In this document: positions 47,111 to 59,727 of the stretch, piece after piece | Position numbering within the stretch: position 1 is the first letter of the stretch | Layout of the letters: every line of letters starts with the position of its first letter | Source: Benincasa hispida | Lineage: Eukaryota > Streptophyta > Magnoliopsida > Cucurbitales > Cucurbitaceae | Reading direction: 5' to 3' | Length of the DNA stretch: 64,000 bases | Assembly (NCBI RefSeq): GCF_009727055.1 | Contig: NC_052350.1 | Span: 28,934,000-28,997,999 of the forward strand | Position numbers and translations under genes: made by a program | The notes under the pieces: model-generated | Told to the model about the DNA's origin: nothing | Databases searched by the model: none | What the model saw: only the letters and a program-made list of their open reading frames with translations

Positions 47111-48780
47111 TGATGCGTTATTTTATGAGGTGGAATTATGGATGAAATGTGGTGATGAAATTGCATTGAGCAACAAGTTTTCTCATTGGAATCCAAGAAT
47201 AAACCCCACTGAGTTTCCTGGGAAGTCCAGGGTCGAACTCAGGGATTTGGGAAAACAGTCTGCAGTGGTAATTTTCAAGAAAACTTTACGGTAACTGGTA
47301 ACTCAAATAGTTGTTTGGTGTTGTTGTTTGCGGTAATGAAAATAAACAAATGTGGCAGAGTTTCGAAAAAAGTTGTTAAAAGAAGATGCGATGAGTATAC
47401 GGTGAACGGGTTGAGAAGGGTTCGGTTAACACTTCCTAGGATGAATTCATGTTATGTGACCATGTAACACACATACAATAGTAAACCATCTCTCGATGCG
47501 AATGGTACGACTTCTAATACTAGAACGCATGTGATATATGCGATGAGTCTATAGGACCTACACATAAGACTCTATTCTTATTATGCGATGACAAAATGAC
47601 ACACACAAATAAGGCGACCACATAATATCATAACCTATCTCTAGGGTGCATGCGATGCATGTTGGCAAATAGAGCTTATCTCTAAGTCCCTATCTCTTGT
47701 TTATGTAGATCTAATCTTGCTCTCTTGAGTCTAGATTCTAACTCGCTCTCTCAAGTCTTAGGTTATTTCTTTAGATTCTCTCTCGAGTAGTTCTAAAAGA
47801 GATGTTGGCCACATCATAAAACAAGATAATCGCAAGCAATGAAGATCCTAGTTCATGTTAGCTTAGTTCTTCTCAACCCATTCGACAAGTTTAGCTACTC
47901 ATGTATGCTAAGAGAGTGAACAGATGTAGAATAAGAACTTCCATTGTATAAATATAAAGTTGAAGTACAAAATAACAATGCAAGAAGAGAATAAAGATCT
48001 TGGTAGCAATCTCTTGCTTCCCAGGCTTTTTCACTGTTTTTTCTACTCTTGTTCAAAAGATAGTCTCGCTCTCGCAAGAGTCGGCCCACTCTCTGCTTTC
48101 CACACCTCTGAGATCTCTCTTAAGTTGCCTTGAGCGATCTTCTGACGTCTCTTCTATTCTCTCGCTCCACCTTCTTAAAAATAAAAGACAACTATGGACA
48201 AGGCTGAACTATGAACAAAAACTTACTGAACTGCTGAACCCCTTTTCTGAAGGATGCCTTTGGTATTTATAGAGCTTTGGGGTGAAGGTCGGCTTCTATC
48301 TTTTGATTGCATAGATGGGATGGTTTTAATTCTTTGACTGAGGCGCCGAATATTTGTCACCAAAAAGCTGAGTGTACTTGTTATCATTAGCGGTTTGTCA
48401 ACTTAATTTGATTTCGACCGTCATCAGCTTTCTGTCCCATCGTGATTAATTATGCTTTTCACCCAGATGCACCCACCAAGTTGCGCCGGCTCTATGCGGT
48501 AATCCTTCTTGAGCAGATGTTTGCGAGCACAAATCACCGAAAAGTCTTGCGGTAATGCTGCGCTCGACCAATGATTTCTTGTGATCGCGCTTTTCGCGTT
48601 GCGTCAACGCATATTCTACATAAAAATACAAAAATTGACTGTTTCTATGCGATGAATGCATGTGATCGCAATGTTATAAACTTAATGCTTTTTGGATGCA
48701 ATCTAACATATTTTATCAACACAAACCTTCATTGTTTAATAACTTAGCACTGTAATAACGTGCATTTTTGCCCGTTATCA
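47111..48780 (-). repeat. 5' LTR of element 2
   Basis: 1670 bp, ends TGATAACGGG and ACGCATCA on the - strand. It is the uninterrupted counterpart of the 3' LTR 37728-41310. The two LTRs differ at scattered positions, so the insertion is not very recent. Confidence 0.85.
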
Positions 48781-49980
48781 GTAGACAGAGCCAAACAAGG
48801 AATACTTTAACTTCTTAACCGCTTACCTTCATAGCCCAACCATTCCCCCCATCTTTGCCAGTCGTTGCGCTTTTCTGATGCACAAAGCCCTGCACCTCTA
48901 GAGCCACGTAATGATGATCCTCCATCGCAGTTGTAAATTTGGGGATGATGGTTTGGAGTTTGATTCTTTTCTTTCTATTTGTGATTTCCTTTACTTATAT
49001 TTACCAATCGTTGTAATTCAACCATCACATTATTTATATCGAATGAATTCTACGTTTATTTTTGCTCATTATTTTGCCTTATCTAGTCTTGCCTTGTTAT
49101 TTTTCATGCCTTATCCTTTTGAAATTCATTTTGATGCTATGTCTTTTTGCGCATTGATAAATTGGCAACTGTGCTGATCTTTATGCACTTCATTAGTTCA
49201 CTCACTAAGAGTCGGATACTTTTCTCAGCCATAATAGCCTCTTCATTGTTTGACAGTCTTAAATTTTGTGCGCGCAAGCCTCTGCTCAACCCTCTTTTTC
49301 AAATTTTTTGAGTAATTTTATTCTTGTTTTTTAAGCAATGAGAACCTTGCTACTCTAAAAAATTTGGAGTGTGAGAAGTAGGAGCAGATGCGTTTAACTT
49401 ACATACTGTGATTACATACATCATTTTACGTTAAAAAAATAAAAATAATAATTATAAAAAAATTCAAATAAGGAACTCCACTATCAGCGCAAGGGAAAAA
49501 CCCAACCTGATAAGAGTTTAAGTTGTGAAAGGAATTTGCTCGTAGTTGGATAATTCGCATGTCACTCGTGCAGGTAAGCTAAAACAAAGATAGGTTACCA
49601 AGATCAGCACAATGTAAATAGCATTTAATAAGAACAACTTCAATGTCTGGCTAAAGTAAACTTAATCAAGATAAGAGTTGAGTTGAACTTGGCATGTAAT
49701 CGTAGTTAGATGTTTGTATGACACCCTTAGGGGCAAGCCAAAAAAAAATGGCGTTACCAAGTTTAATGTTGTTATAATCTAAATATGCAATCACAAAGTG
49801 TCAAAAACTGCTTTTCCTTCAAAACAAATGTATTACAAAAAAGGGACATGAATGTGTAAAAAATGAGAAAAAAGTTTTTGGGTAAGGGTTTGTCGGATTT
49901 GAATTAAGGAAATATTTCCTTAAAGAAGTGGCCAAGCTCAAGAGAAAAATGTGGCTTGAAAAAGGAGTGTGAGTGAAAAA
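48781..49980 (+). mobile_element. Tail of element 1 after the nested element 2
   Basis: The accessory ORF resumes at 48781 (VDRAKQGIL) and decays by about 48960. A TAAATTTGGGGATG polypurine-like word is at 48928-48941. Two CTCGTAGTTGGAT-like words at 49540-49580 and 49695-49740 match the motif found before the 3' LTR in the other two Athila-like elements. No 3' LTR of the 25513-27012 type is seen. Confidence 0.55.
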
Positions 49981-50920
49981 CATTTTGAGAAGCTAATAAG
50001 CGCAACTTTAAGATGTAGAGTAAGTATGAATTTCTTTAGTATAAGATTTCTTCCTCCCTTTTCCCTTGGATTTCTCATTCTTTTCACTTTATATATATAT
50101 ATATATATAAACAATCAAACAAACTCTCTTATTCTAAGATCTTCTACGTTGAAGCATGGCGTCGATTGAGCTAAACATAGATAGTCAGATGTTCTTTTTT
50201 GCTCATCGCCCACTTTTGGTCACTAGCGTTGGTCTTTGTTTTCTTCCCCTCTTTCTTCTTCTTCCTCTCTCTCCCATTCTTACTCAATTTCACACAGACA
50301 CTCCAAAACTAAAAATTGACTCTTTCATTTAGGAGCTCCAACAACTGAAGTGTTGCATCAATTGTGCTCCCCATGGGTCATCAAATTCTCTTCCTTAGCC
50401 GTTCCCCACCTACCATCGTTGGTCACTCACCAGCGGTTATCGATGATTAAGTTTCTTTCTTTCCTCATTCCTCCCTCTTTTCCCTTCAGTTTCTCATTCC
50501 ATTCTCCTTCTTTTTCATTTTCACACACAAAAAATGTAGAAACTGATGGATAGACTAAGAATCCTATTAAATGCAAACCTCAAATGTAAAATTAATTTAA
50601 TTGCTACAAGAAAAAAGAGATAATTTAGGAATTTAAAGCGAAACAAACTTTGTTATAAATGCATTATAAAACTAAAATTTGAACTTTACTACTTTGATAT
50701 CCAAAGATAAATTTATTATAAAAAAAAGATAAATTAGAAATTTAAAGCTAAACTGAATTTGTTATGATTTTTTTATAAGACTAATTTTCAAAGTTTTGTT
50801 ATTTTGTAACTAAAAACTATTTTACCAAAAGATTAATTTAGGAGTACCAAAGACATATCAAATATAAATGTGTGAGAACTCAAGATGACTAGTTGATGTT
50901 AGTGAGGATCTAATTTAAAG
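49981..50920. other. Unassigned DNA with a short (AT)n run
   Basis: No gene is recognised. A TATATA microsatellite lies at about 50090-50109, followed by CT-rich and AT-rich DNA. Confidence 0.4.
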
Positions 50921-53559
50921 TGATACACCCCCTCCCGAGCTCACCTCTGAAGTCCAAAAGGAGGCGTGAGGACGACAGATACCACCCTTTTGTGATACCT
51001 ACTGCCCATCTGAACCCGTTTCACTCATTAATTTTAAAGCCAAGTAAATAAACAATGACTCAATGGCTTAATTTATTTTATTACAAACAGTATAACGTTT
51101 ATACAATTTCCAGACTCAACTCAGCAATTCCAGACTCTTAGGTACAACCATTTACAACAACAACTTAAATCCGGAAGTGCGGCTGTAGTGTGGCAGATCT
51201 TGATCTTAGTAGCACCCTAGAGCTTATTTCTTTTGCTACCTGGGGAAAACGTGAGCTAGGAAGCCCAGTGAGTGATATTTTATAAAAAAAACTTTTAAAG
51301 AAAACTACGTAAAACTATATAGCAAAACTTTTCAATAAACTTACCGAGTGCATAATAAATCATACATCAAACTTGTACCAAGCTTCCCTCGGTAGACATA
51401 CTCACACCTTCATTTACTGAGGTGGAACCAACCCAACACACTCAATTTTAGTGCTAATGCGGAACCAACTCAACGCATAACACTCGTCATACGTGCATAC
51501 AGAACTCTCAACTTGGTACTAGATCTAATGGTTTTGAAACTTACTTTCAAAAACCGTAACTTAAACATTCAAAAAAGAGTTTCAAATAACTCAAAGCATA
51601 AAAACCTAATTTCTAAAGCTTTGCTAAAACAGTCACTCATAGTTTGCCAGCAGTTTTCCTCCCCTCTTTCTAAGCCTTCTTACTCTCTGTCTCCTTCTGG
51701 AATCCTGAGCCTGCATTAGCCCAATTTTAACATAGAATCTCATGTTTAGGGTTAGAACAACCTTAGATTACCTTCTTGGCCCTAAACTTATCTTACCAAC
51801 TCCAGCGGACAAGAAAACAGGCTTCCGATCAACTCAGAACCACTGTGGACGCATGGTAGCCTTCCTCAGCACCAGTTGGACGTATGACTGGCCCACTAGG
51901 CCAATTGAACGCATGGTACACCATCTTGACACATGGGATACCTTCCTAACTTATCACAAACTCATATGGATGCTTGGACTACTTCATGGACGCATGGTTG
52001 GTCCATTCCAATGCATGTCATACCCCCGGAACCCTAATTCTCTCCAACACTCCCCTTTTTGAGTCCTTTTTGGGAGAGCTTTGAGTTGAGATAGGAAATG
52101 AGGCTCCCTTGGGGTATATGCCTTCGAAAACCATCCTCATCATCCTTTCAAGCTCCAAATGCATGACACCTTCTACTTCATGAAAATTCTAAGTGTCAGC
52201 ACCATGCAAAGTTCAGCACCAAGATCTTTACACCTCCTATTTGCATGCTACTTGATGTGTCCTTCTCTAACCATGTCCAACGCCTAGTGCTTGCTTGAAG
52301 TGTCTTCTTCAAATTTTTCATGCTTCAAGCTTGATTCTAAGCCATCCACCTCTTGCTGAGATTCCCAAGGTTGCACTTGGTGAAGATACATCAACCCTAC
52401 TTAGCCTTACTCCAATGCATGGCTCCTTGAATGTGTCCCAAAACTTCCAACTTTTCTATCATGCGTCCAAGGTGAGGTCCAACGCCTACCTACTTGGTGT
52501 TTGTGTGTCTAAGACCAATCCTTTGTGACTTAGAATTCCCTAAGTGCTTCCCAAAACACTCAACTTCCTCACTTAGGTGTCTAAGTATGTTATGTTTTCA
52601 AGGCATGCGTTTTCCTTAATTCTCTTAAGGTTCTTGTTTTAGCTTCCTCTTCCATTGTTACCTTAAGCTCTAATATTTCTTTCCTTAGGTTCATATTGGC
52701 TTTTAGTTGTCCCCCCGTACATCCAACATGCCCCCTGGGTGTCCAACCTTCAAACTCTAGGGTTCTACCTCTTGATTAGGTCATATGCATTCTAACACTT
52801 AACCAAATTTCCAGCTTTGACCTACCTCATTACCATTACCATGCGTTTACCTTAGGCATTCCCTACCTCATTACCATGCGTCCAACCCTTATCTTTCAAT
52901 TGTTTGTGCCTAGATCAAAGTATGGTTGTCCAAACTTAACCATTTCTTCCCCTTAGGCGTTTGACCTATCCAATGTTGCTAAAGTTGCCCTAACATGCGT
53001 CCAAATAAGCATTTCTATCTTAGGGTAGCATCCAAGGTTCTTACCTTTTCCAGTTATGCTTCTAACTCCGAGATGACTCATTACATACTTAATACTTAGT
53101 CCAATTTCCTCCTTCTTCCTTGGCCTATGCGTTTACCTTGTCCCCCAACACTTAGCCAATTTGTTTCTTCCATTTCTAGACCAATTCTAGGTTTAAAGCA
53201 TAATCTTGACACAACCAAAATTCTGCCCTCCAACCTACTATGCTTCAAACTCTTGAATTGTTTAACACTCAGCTAAAATTTCCTTCTCTAAATCCTCCTT
53301 AATTCCTATGTCAACCATATGGTCTCCATACTTAGCCATTTTCTTGACTACTAAAGGTGACTACTTGATGCCACCTCCAAACCATGGTTCAAATACTTAG
53401 CCAAAATTTCTACTTTCAAACTTTCTAGCTTGGGTTCCCATCAAGTATTCTTAACTCCAAGGAATAGTTTAGGGACTTGGCCAAACTTTTTCCTTCCAAG
53501 ACTTAAATTATGAGTTCTTTTCTCACCCTAAGGAATCTTGTGAGGGTCCGGGTGTTACA
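50921..53559 (-). mobile_element. Solo LTR (TGTAACACCCGGACC type) with internal degenerate repeats
   Basis: On the - strand it starts TGTAACACCCGGACCCTCAC (at 53559) and ends GTGTATCA (at 50921). Flanks are TAAAG at 50916-50920 and CAAAG at 53560-53564, a 5-bp duplication with one change. It contains neither gag nor pol. Its interior holds many dispersed words such as ACTTAGCCAAATTT (52800-53500) and GACGCATGG / GCGTCCAA (51845-52990). At 2639 bp it is long for an LTR. The start is typical of many plant Gypsy LTRs. Confidence 0.7.
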
Positions 53560-53948
53560 CAAAGTATGGAAGAAGCTAGATTATGTGTGGAAGTGAGAGG
53601 AGGAAGATGTAAGAGTGTAATAACATGCAACAGAAGTAACAAGGATCAATAAGCATTCAAATTCACTAATTTTGACAGAAACTAAAGCATGTTCATCTAA
53701 AATAAGAGGGTTTGTAGTCATACCTTTGTAGAACTCTTCAAGATCTCGATCAACAATAGCTATCTTCACCAAAGAACACCGTAAACCACCTTAAGTTCTT
53801 CCTCACTATCCTTTTGGAGCTTTAGAACAAGTTGTGTCATTCAAGAACAACTTGAAGCAATGGAAAACCAGAGAAAAACTTACTGCACCAGCACACTCGA
53901 AGATCTCTTCTTTAGCCCAAAATTTTCTCTAAATTTTCTATTGAATGC
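53560..53948 (-). mobile_element. Left part of a TGTTGGG-family LTR, split by the Athila-like element at 53949
   Basis: It resembles the left part of the LTRs at 18723 and 22369 (GCATTCAAATTCACT and a TACCTTTGTAGAACTCTTC word). It continues across the nested element at 61313. The first ~50 bp next to the solo LTR are not clearly LTR. Confidence 0.55.
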
Positions 53949-54205
53949 TGATAACGGGTAGAAATGCACGTTATTATAGTACTAAGTTATTAAACAATGC
54001 AGGGTTGCATTGATAAAATATATAAGATTGCGTTAAAAAAACATTAAGTTCATGACATTGCGGTCGCATGTGTTCATCGCATGAAATCAGTTAACTTTTG
54101 TATTTTTATGCCGAATATGCATTGATGCAAGGTGGAAAATGCGATCACAAGAAATCAACAGTCGAAATGAAATCAGGGGAGATCATTTCCTAGGAAAAAG
54201 TCGAA

Positions 54206-54961
54206 ATGAAATTGGTGATGCTGCAGATGATCCAGACTGCAGGACAGTTCAGAGGAAGGCGTGGCGAGGACCTGCACGGCCACCTTTGGAGCTTCATAGA
54301 AATTTGCAACACTTTTGTGTTCCCGAATATCTCTACCGAAGAAGTTCGACTAACTTTGTTCCCATTCTCTTTGTGTGATCAGGCACGAAAATGGGCGTAC
54401 TCTCTCGAACCGGGGGAGATCACTTCCCAAGAACAAGTCGTAGAGAAGTTTATGAAGAAATATTTCTCACCCATTGAGAACGCCAGGAGAAGAAAATTAA
54501 TAACCAATTTTGAAGAAGACATGGATGAATCGCTCAGTGATGCCTGGGCGAGGTTTAAGAGGCTGGTAAAGGACTGTCCACACAACAGATTACCAGACTG
54601 CTTGCAAATGGAGATCTTCTATCGTGGATTAAATCCCGCTTCGCAGATCGCAGCCAATGCAGCAGCCACTGGTGGTCTGCTAGACAAAACATATGATGAG
54701 GCCAAGAACATCCTCGATCGCATCTCTAAAAATCATGAGGACTGGAGAGAGAGCGATCAGAGATTGAGAATAAAGGATAATGACACAAATAATGGTGCTA
54801 TCGCATCACTTCAGAGTCAGATGACTGCGATGATGAACCTAATTCAGGGAATCACAATCAACAGCCCAACACCGCATAGTGGGCAAGTAAAAGCAATTAA
54901 TCAGACTGCCGCAAGGTGTGCGACTTGCGGTGAAGGACACGCAATGGAAGAATGCCCGTAG
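54206..54961 (+). pseudogene. Gag of element 3 (N-terminus missing)
   Basis: A 251-codon open stretch covers the gag core (MIQTAGQFRGRRGEDLHGHL, FPFSLCDQARKWAYSLEPG, FYRGLNPASQ) and an intact-looking zinc knuckle CATCGEGHAMEEC near 54918-54956 (C-X2-C-X3-H-X4-C). A TAG follows at 54959. The usual N-terminus is replaced by filler sequence that joins it to the truncated LTR, so the ATG is not the native start. Confidence 0.85.
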
Positions 54962-55229
54962 AACCCACAGTCTATTTATTTTGTGAAAAATAATCCATTC
55001 TCTAACACTTATAACCCTGGGTAGAGAAACCACCCCAACTTTGCATGGAAAAATCAGCAACAAAATTTCCAATCAGTTGGGGAGGTTTTTCCATGCAAAA
55101 GTTTCCTGATGTAGCTATCTTCACCATCCGGGCACATCACCTGGATTTTTCATGGTGAAGATAGCTACATCACCCGTAGAACCCACAGTCTGATGTGCCC
55201 GGATGCGATCATTTTTATCAACAGGTCGT

Positions 55230-55600
55230 GCCCAGATTGATGTGCACAAAGGAGTGATCACCTTGAGCGTGAATGGACAAAAGCTCAAGTTCAACATCAT
55301 CCGTGCCATGAAGTTTCCTGATGTAGAAGACCTGAATGAATCTGACGACGACTAGAATTTGAATGAAGAAGAAAAGCCTGACGATGAAAATGAAGATGAG
55401 GATGCAAGCACATCCATTGTTGCATGTAATGCGATTATAGAAAAAACAAACAAGGAAGATGAGATGATCACAACCCAAGAAGAAGAGCCAACAGTAAATG
55501 AAGAAAGAAAAACAACGCAACCGTCCTTAAAAGAACCACCAATAATGGAGCTGAGGACCTTACCTAACCACCTAAAGTATGCATTTTTGGGGTAGAATGA
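55230..55600 (+). pseudogene. Protease C-terminal end and acidic linker of element 3
   Basis: STGRAQIDVHKGVITL and GQKLKFNIIRAMKF mark the end of the protease region. The catalytic DLGAS part was removed at the rearranged junction 55080-55225. An acidic tail and linker follow, with a TAG at 55354, up to LPNHLKYAFLG at 55590. Confidence 0.8.
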
Positions 55601-55604
55601 GAAA

Positions 55605-56690
55605 TTGCCAGTAATTATTTCCTCTAAACTTAATGAAGACCAAGAGAATGCGTTGCTGAGCATTCTGAGAAAATATGTACGAGTGATTGGCTGGACGCTC
55701 GCAAACATTAGAGGAATTAGCCCCGCATATTGTATGCATCGAATTCATCTTGAAGAAAACCATAAAGGATCGATTAAACATCAACGCAGACTCAACCTTG
55801 CGATGAAAGAGGTCGTTAAGAAGAAGATAATCAAGTGGTTAGATGTGGGCATCATTTATCCAATAGCAGACAACACGTAGGTCAACCCTGTGCAGTGGGT
55901 GTCGAAGAAAGGTGGGATGACGGTAGTCCCCAATGCAAATAATGAGCTGATATCGCAAATGACCGTCATCAAATGGCGTATTTGCATGGACTGCAAGTTG
56001 AATGCGGCAACAAAGAAAGATCATTTCTCTTTATTGTTCATTGACCAAATGCTGGATCGTCTAGCCGACAATGACTTTTACTACTTTTTGGATGGGTATG
56101 TCGGGTATATCAGATTATGATTGCTCCCGAAGATCAAGACAAGATCACATTCACCTGCATGTATGGAACTTTTACTTTTTGCTGCATGCCGTTCAGCCTC
56201 TACAATGCGCTGAGCACTTTCCAAAGGTGCATGATGGCCATCTTTTCAGAACATCTTGAAGACTCCGTTGAAATATTCATGGACGACTTCTCTGTATATG
56301 GGCACATGTACGAAGTTTTTCTTGCTAATCTGGAGAAGATATTGAAAAGATGTGAGGAGACGAACCTCGTACTTAACTGGGAAAAATGCCATTTTATGGT
56401 AAAGGTGGGCATTGTGCTGAGGCATAAGGTATTTAGAGACAGGTTGGAAGTGGACAAGGAAAAAATTGAAGCAATTGAAAAACTCCTACCTCCAACAAGT
56501 GTAAAGGTTGTAAGAAGTTTCTTGGGGCATGCCGGATTTTACAGACGTTTTGTCAAGGACTTTTCAAAAATAGCACAACCGCTGAGTGCATTGATGGAGG
56601 CTGACAGAAAATTTGATTGCATTGATGACCGCGCCCGTATTGATCGCACCAGATTGGACACTTCCCTTTGAATTAATGTGCGATGCAAGC
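55605..56690 (+). pseudogene. Reverse transcriptase of element 3
   Basis: VIGWTLANIRGISPAYCMHRI, RRLNLAMKEVVKKKIIKWLDVGIIYP, then a damaged finger/palm part with a frameshift near 56115. The active-site FMDD is at 56276-56287, followed by LVLNWEKCHFMV and SFLGHAGFYRRFVKDFSKIA at the thumb/RNase H boundary. Stops at 55594, 55878 and 56669 break it. Confidence 0.9.
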
Positions 56691-57060
56691 GGGTATGCAA
56701 TGGGAGCAGCTCTGGCATAGAAGAGAAAAACAATATTACAGCCCATCGCATATGCGAGTAAGACTTTGAATCCTGCTCAGACTAACTACACCACCACAGA
56801 AAAAGAGCTACTTGCGGTCATTTTTGCGTTGGAGAAATTTAGAGCATATTTGCTGGGAACAAAAGTACTCATCCACACTGACCACTCGACGATAAAATAT
56901 TTGATGACAAAAAAAGACGCGAAGCTGAGGTTGATCAGATGGGTTCTCCTCCTCTAGGAATTTGACATAGAAATAATTGATCGTAAGAGGATGGAGAACC
57001 AAGTTGCGGATCACTTATCCAGATTGGAAAACCCAAAGATTGACCACAATCAGTCAGAGG
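56691..57060 (+). pseudogene. RNase H of element 3
   Basis: A CDASGYAMG-type first Asp block, NYTTTEKELLAV (catalytic Glu), [10 protein letters not shown] (Asp) and [13 protein letters not shown] (Asp) appear in order, with a stop inside the first block (56718) and another at 56956. Confidence 0.85.
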
Positions 57061-57289
57061 TGAATGCGGTGTTTCCAGACGAGCAACTGCTTCATATTGA
57101 AGAATTGCCATGGTACATAGACGTGGTAAATTATCTAGTTTGCGAGCAATTCCCTGAAGATTATACCGACTACCAAAAGAGAAGGCTCAAGCACGAATGC
57201 AGATGATATTTTTGGGATGAGCCAAATCTGTATAAGAAGGGGGCAGACCAAATTCTACGATTATGTGTACCAAATGCTGCTTAACAACG

Positions 57290-58393
57290 CATATTATCGC
57301 AATGTCATGATTCACCATATGGTGGACACTTTGGAGGACAGCACACCGTAGCTAAAGTATTACAAAGTGGATTCTTTTGGCCAACACTGTTTAAGGATGC
57401 AATTGACTATGTGATGAAGTGTGACCGGTGCCAATGCACAGGTAACATTTCATGGAAACATGCGATGCCTATGAAAACCATTTTGGAACTAGAGTTGTTC
57501 GACGTCTGGGGCATCGATTTCATGGGACCATTCCCACCATCGAATGGTAAAAATTATATTTTGTTAGCCGTCGACTACGTGTCCAAGTGGGTAGAAACAG
57601 TGGCATGCGCTGCAAGCGAAGCGGCGGAAGTCTCTAAATTCCTGAAGAAAAACATTTTCACTCGTTTTGGCACTCCACGTGCCATAATAAGTGACGAAGG
57701 CTCCCACTTTGTCAATCACACTGTCAAAGAATGTGCGTTAAAATATAATCTCATAAAGTGGCTACCGCATACCATCCATAGACGAATGGTCAGGCCGAAG
57801 TGTCCAATCGGGAGATCAAGTTGATACTGAAGAAGGTGGTAAAGCCTTCGCGAAAGGATTGGGCAACAAAGCTCGACGATGCGTTGTGGGCATACCGGAC
57901 TGCCTATAAGACACCCATAGGTATGTCCCCGTTTGTGTTGATATTTGGTAAGGCATGCCATTTGCCACTAGAGCTGGAACACAAAGCACTATGCGTGGTG
58001 AAGAAGCTTAACTTTGACTTAAAGTCAGCAGGAGAAGCGAGAAAACTTCAATTGGTCGAGCTGGAGGAATGGAGAATTAACACATATGAGAACGCAAAGA
58101 TCTATAAGAAGCGCGCGAAGCACTGGCACGACAAACACATATGTAGCAAGAACCTCCAAGTCGGGCTGAAGGTCTTACTATTTAACTCACGACTACGACT
58201 CTTCCCTGGGAAATTAAAGTCACATTGGTCCGGACCATTCATAGTCAGAAAGGTATCACTGCATGGCGCGGTCGAGTTACCTAATGATGATGGAACCAAC
58301 ATATTCAAAGTTAATAGGCAACGAGTTAAAGTGTATCGCGGAGAAGGCTGGCATCGCCAAGTCGACGCCTTAGACCTGAGAAACTCTAAATGA
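57290..58393 (+). pseudogene. Integrase of element 3
   Basis: The zinc region is damaged (HHMVDT...CDRCQCTG near 57310-57430). The core has [31 protein letters not shown] and, after a frame slip near 57770, [12 protein letters not shown], which contain the D, D and E of the catalytic triad. [16 protein letters not shown] and a C-terminal [15 protein letters not shown] follow. The piece 57800-58393 is open to its natural stop. Confidence 0.9.
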
Positions 58394-59727
58394 GAAAGAA
58401 GTGGGTGGTCCTTGCGCTATTAAGCGATCTAAATTCATTAGGGACGCAAGTTTGGAAAGTACCCGTTGGAATCCTGAAATCTTCAACTTATCTCTACTCC
58501 TTAGTATTTTTATTTCACTATCCTTTTGCTTATCTAAAAAAAAAGAAAAAGCGATCGTGCTGAACGATTACGGTGAAAGATTTTGTTAACTCTATTTTTT
58601 AATATTATTTGACTCTCTCAATGTTTTTCTTGCAACGATCGATGTGAATGATTGCGGAGGCGCTACACGAATACGCAACTACTTTATTCCGTCACCACAA
58701 TCTAAAGACAGTAGATCGCCGCAAAGCAGGATGTGTCAACAAATAATGTGGGCGACAACGCAAATTTGGGGGTTGTATTTTTCCTTCACTTTATTCCAAA
58801 TTCTACACTATCACATCGCATTTTAATTTTGAAATTTTATCACCGCATCCTCTTTGATTACTGCAATCATTTAATATTGATAACTTTAGTAAGTCGCCGC
58901 ATGATTTCTTTTTACCAATTATGATTTCATTGATGAAACACATGTTTCTATTTTTTCGTATACACTAGGGTCAACTTAATCTTAGAAAAGTCAGCTCATG
59001 AAATATTTCTAGAAGTTAGTGGTCTGCTAGCTTTCTTTCAAACTGACCCTTAACCAAACTTCTTAAGAATATCGCATGAATTCTTTCAATCTTTTGGCAA
59101 TGAGGACATTGCCGCATTTTAAATTTGGGGGTGAGGTATTTATTTTCGACCTTGTTATTTTTAGCTCTATTAAAAAAAATCATAACTTTCCAATCGGATC
59201 CTACTCGTAGTTGGATGTTCGCATGACACACGTGGGGGCAAGCCAAAACGAAGGTAGAAATCGTGATCAACGCATAAATAAATGACCGCAACTCCACTGC
59301 CAAGTAGGTATGAGTTTAGTCTGAGAAAGAGCACCTTGCTCGTAGTTGGATGTCCGCATGACACACGTGGGGGGGCAAGCCAAAACGAAGGCGAGGCACT
59401 TGGATCAGCGCAAGGCCAAAGAAAAATAATAATGTCAAAAATATGCAAGGATAAAAGTCATGTAACACCCAGTGAAAAAGTTTTTTTTTTTAAAATAAAT
59501 CATGCGATGTCATGGAATCTAGTAAAGTCTTTTTGAAGGTTAAGATTGCGGTCCCTAGGTCTTAGAAATATTTTAAGAAGAGATTTGAATAAGAATTAAG
59601 GAAATTATGGTGTATAGGATTTGAATGAAGTATCCGTGAGAAATCTAGGAAAAGAGATTGCGGTCGACTTTCTAAAAGAAATCTTTAGCTTATGCTTGAG
59701 GACAAACATTGTTCAAATTTAGGGGTG
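58394..59727 (+). other. Non-coding spacer of element 3 with three polypurine-like tracts
   Basis: The AAATTTGGGGGT-type words lie at 58761-58773, 59120-59133 and 59714-59727 (the last, AAATTTAGGGGTG, abuts the LTR). Two copies of CTCGTAGTTGGATG...CACACGTGGGGGCAAGCC sit at about 59205-59250 and 59338-59390. No credible ORF. Confidence 0.65.

Larger units (their letters stand above)
37728..48780 (-). mobile_element. Athila-like Gypsy element 2, antisense, nested in element 1
   Basis: On the - strand: 5' LTR 47111-48780, primer site next to it at about 47086-47109, gag start (46561-46896), protease (45660-46560), RT/RNase H (about 43950-45470), integrase (about 42780-43940), a long non-coding spacer, polypurine tract at 41311-41325 and 3' LTR (37728-41310, interrupted). 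LTR ends are TGATAACGGG and GCATCA. The flanks GCTGG and GTAGA do not form a clean 5-bp duplication. All genes are interrupted. Confidence 0.85.

Noticed and set aside
37723..48785. Target-site duplication for element 2
   Set aside because: Flanks GCTGG and GTAGA agree at only two of five positions, so it was not claimed.
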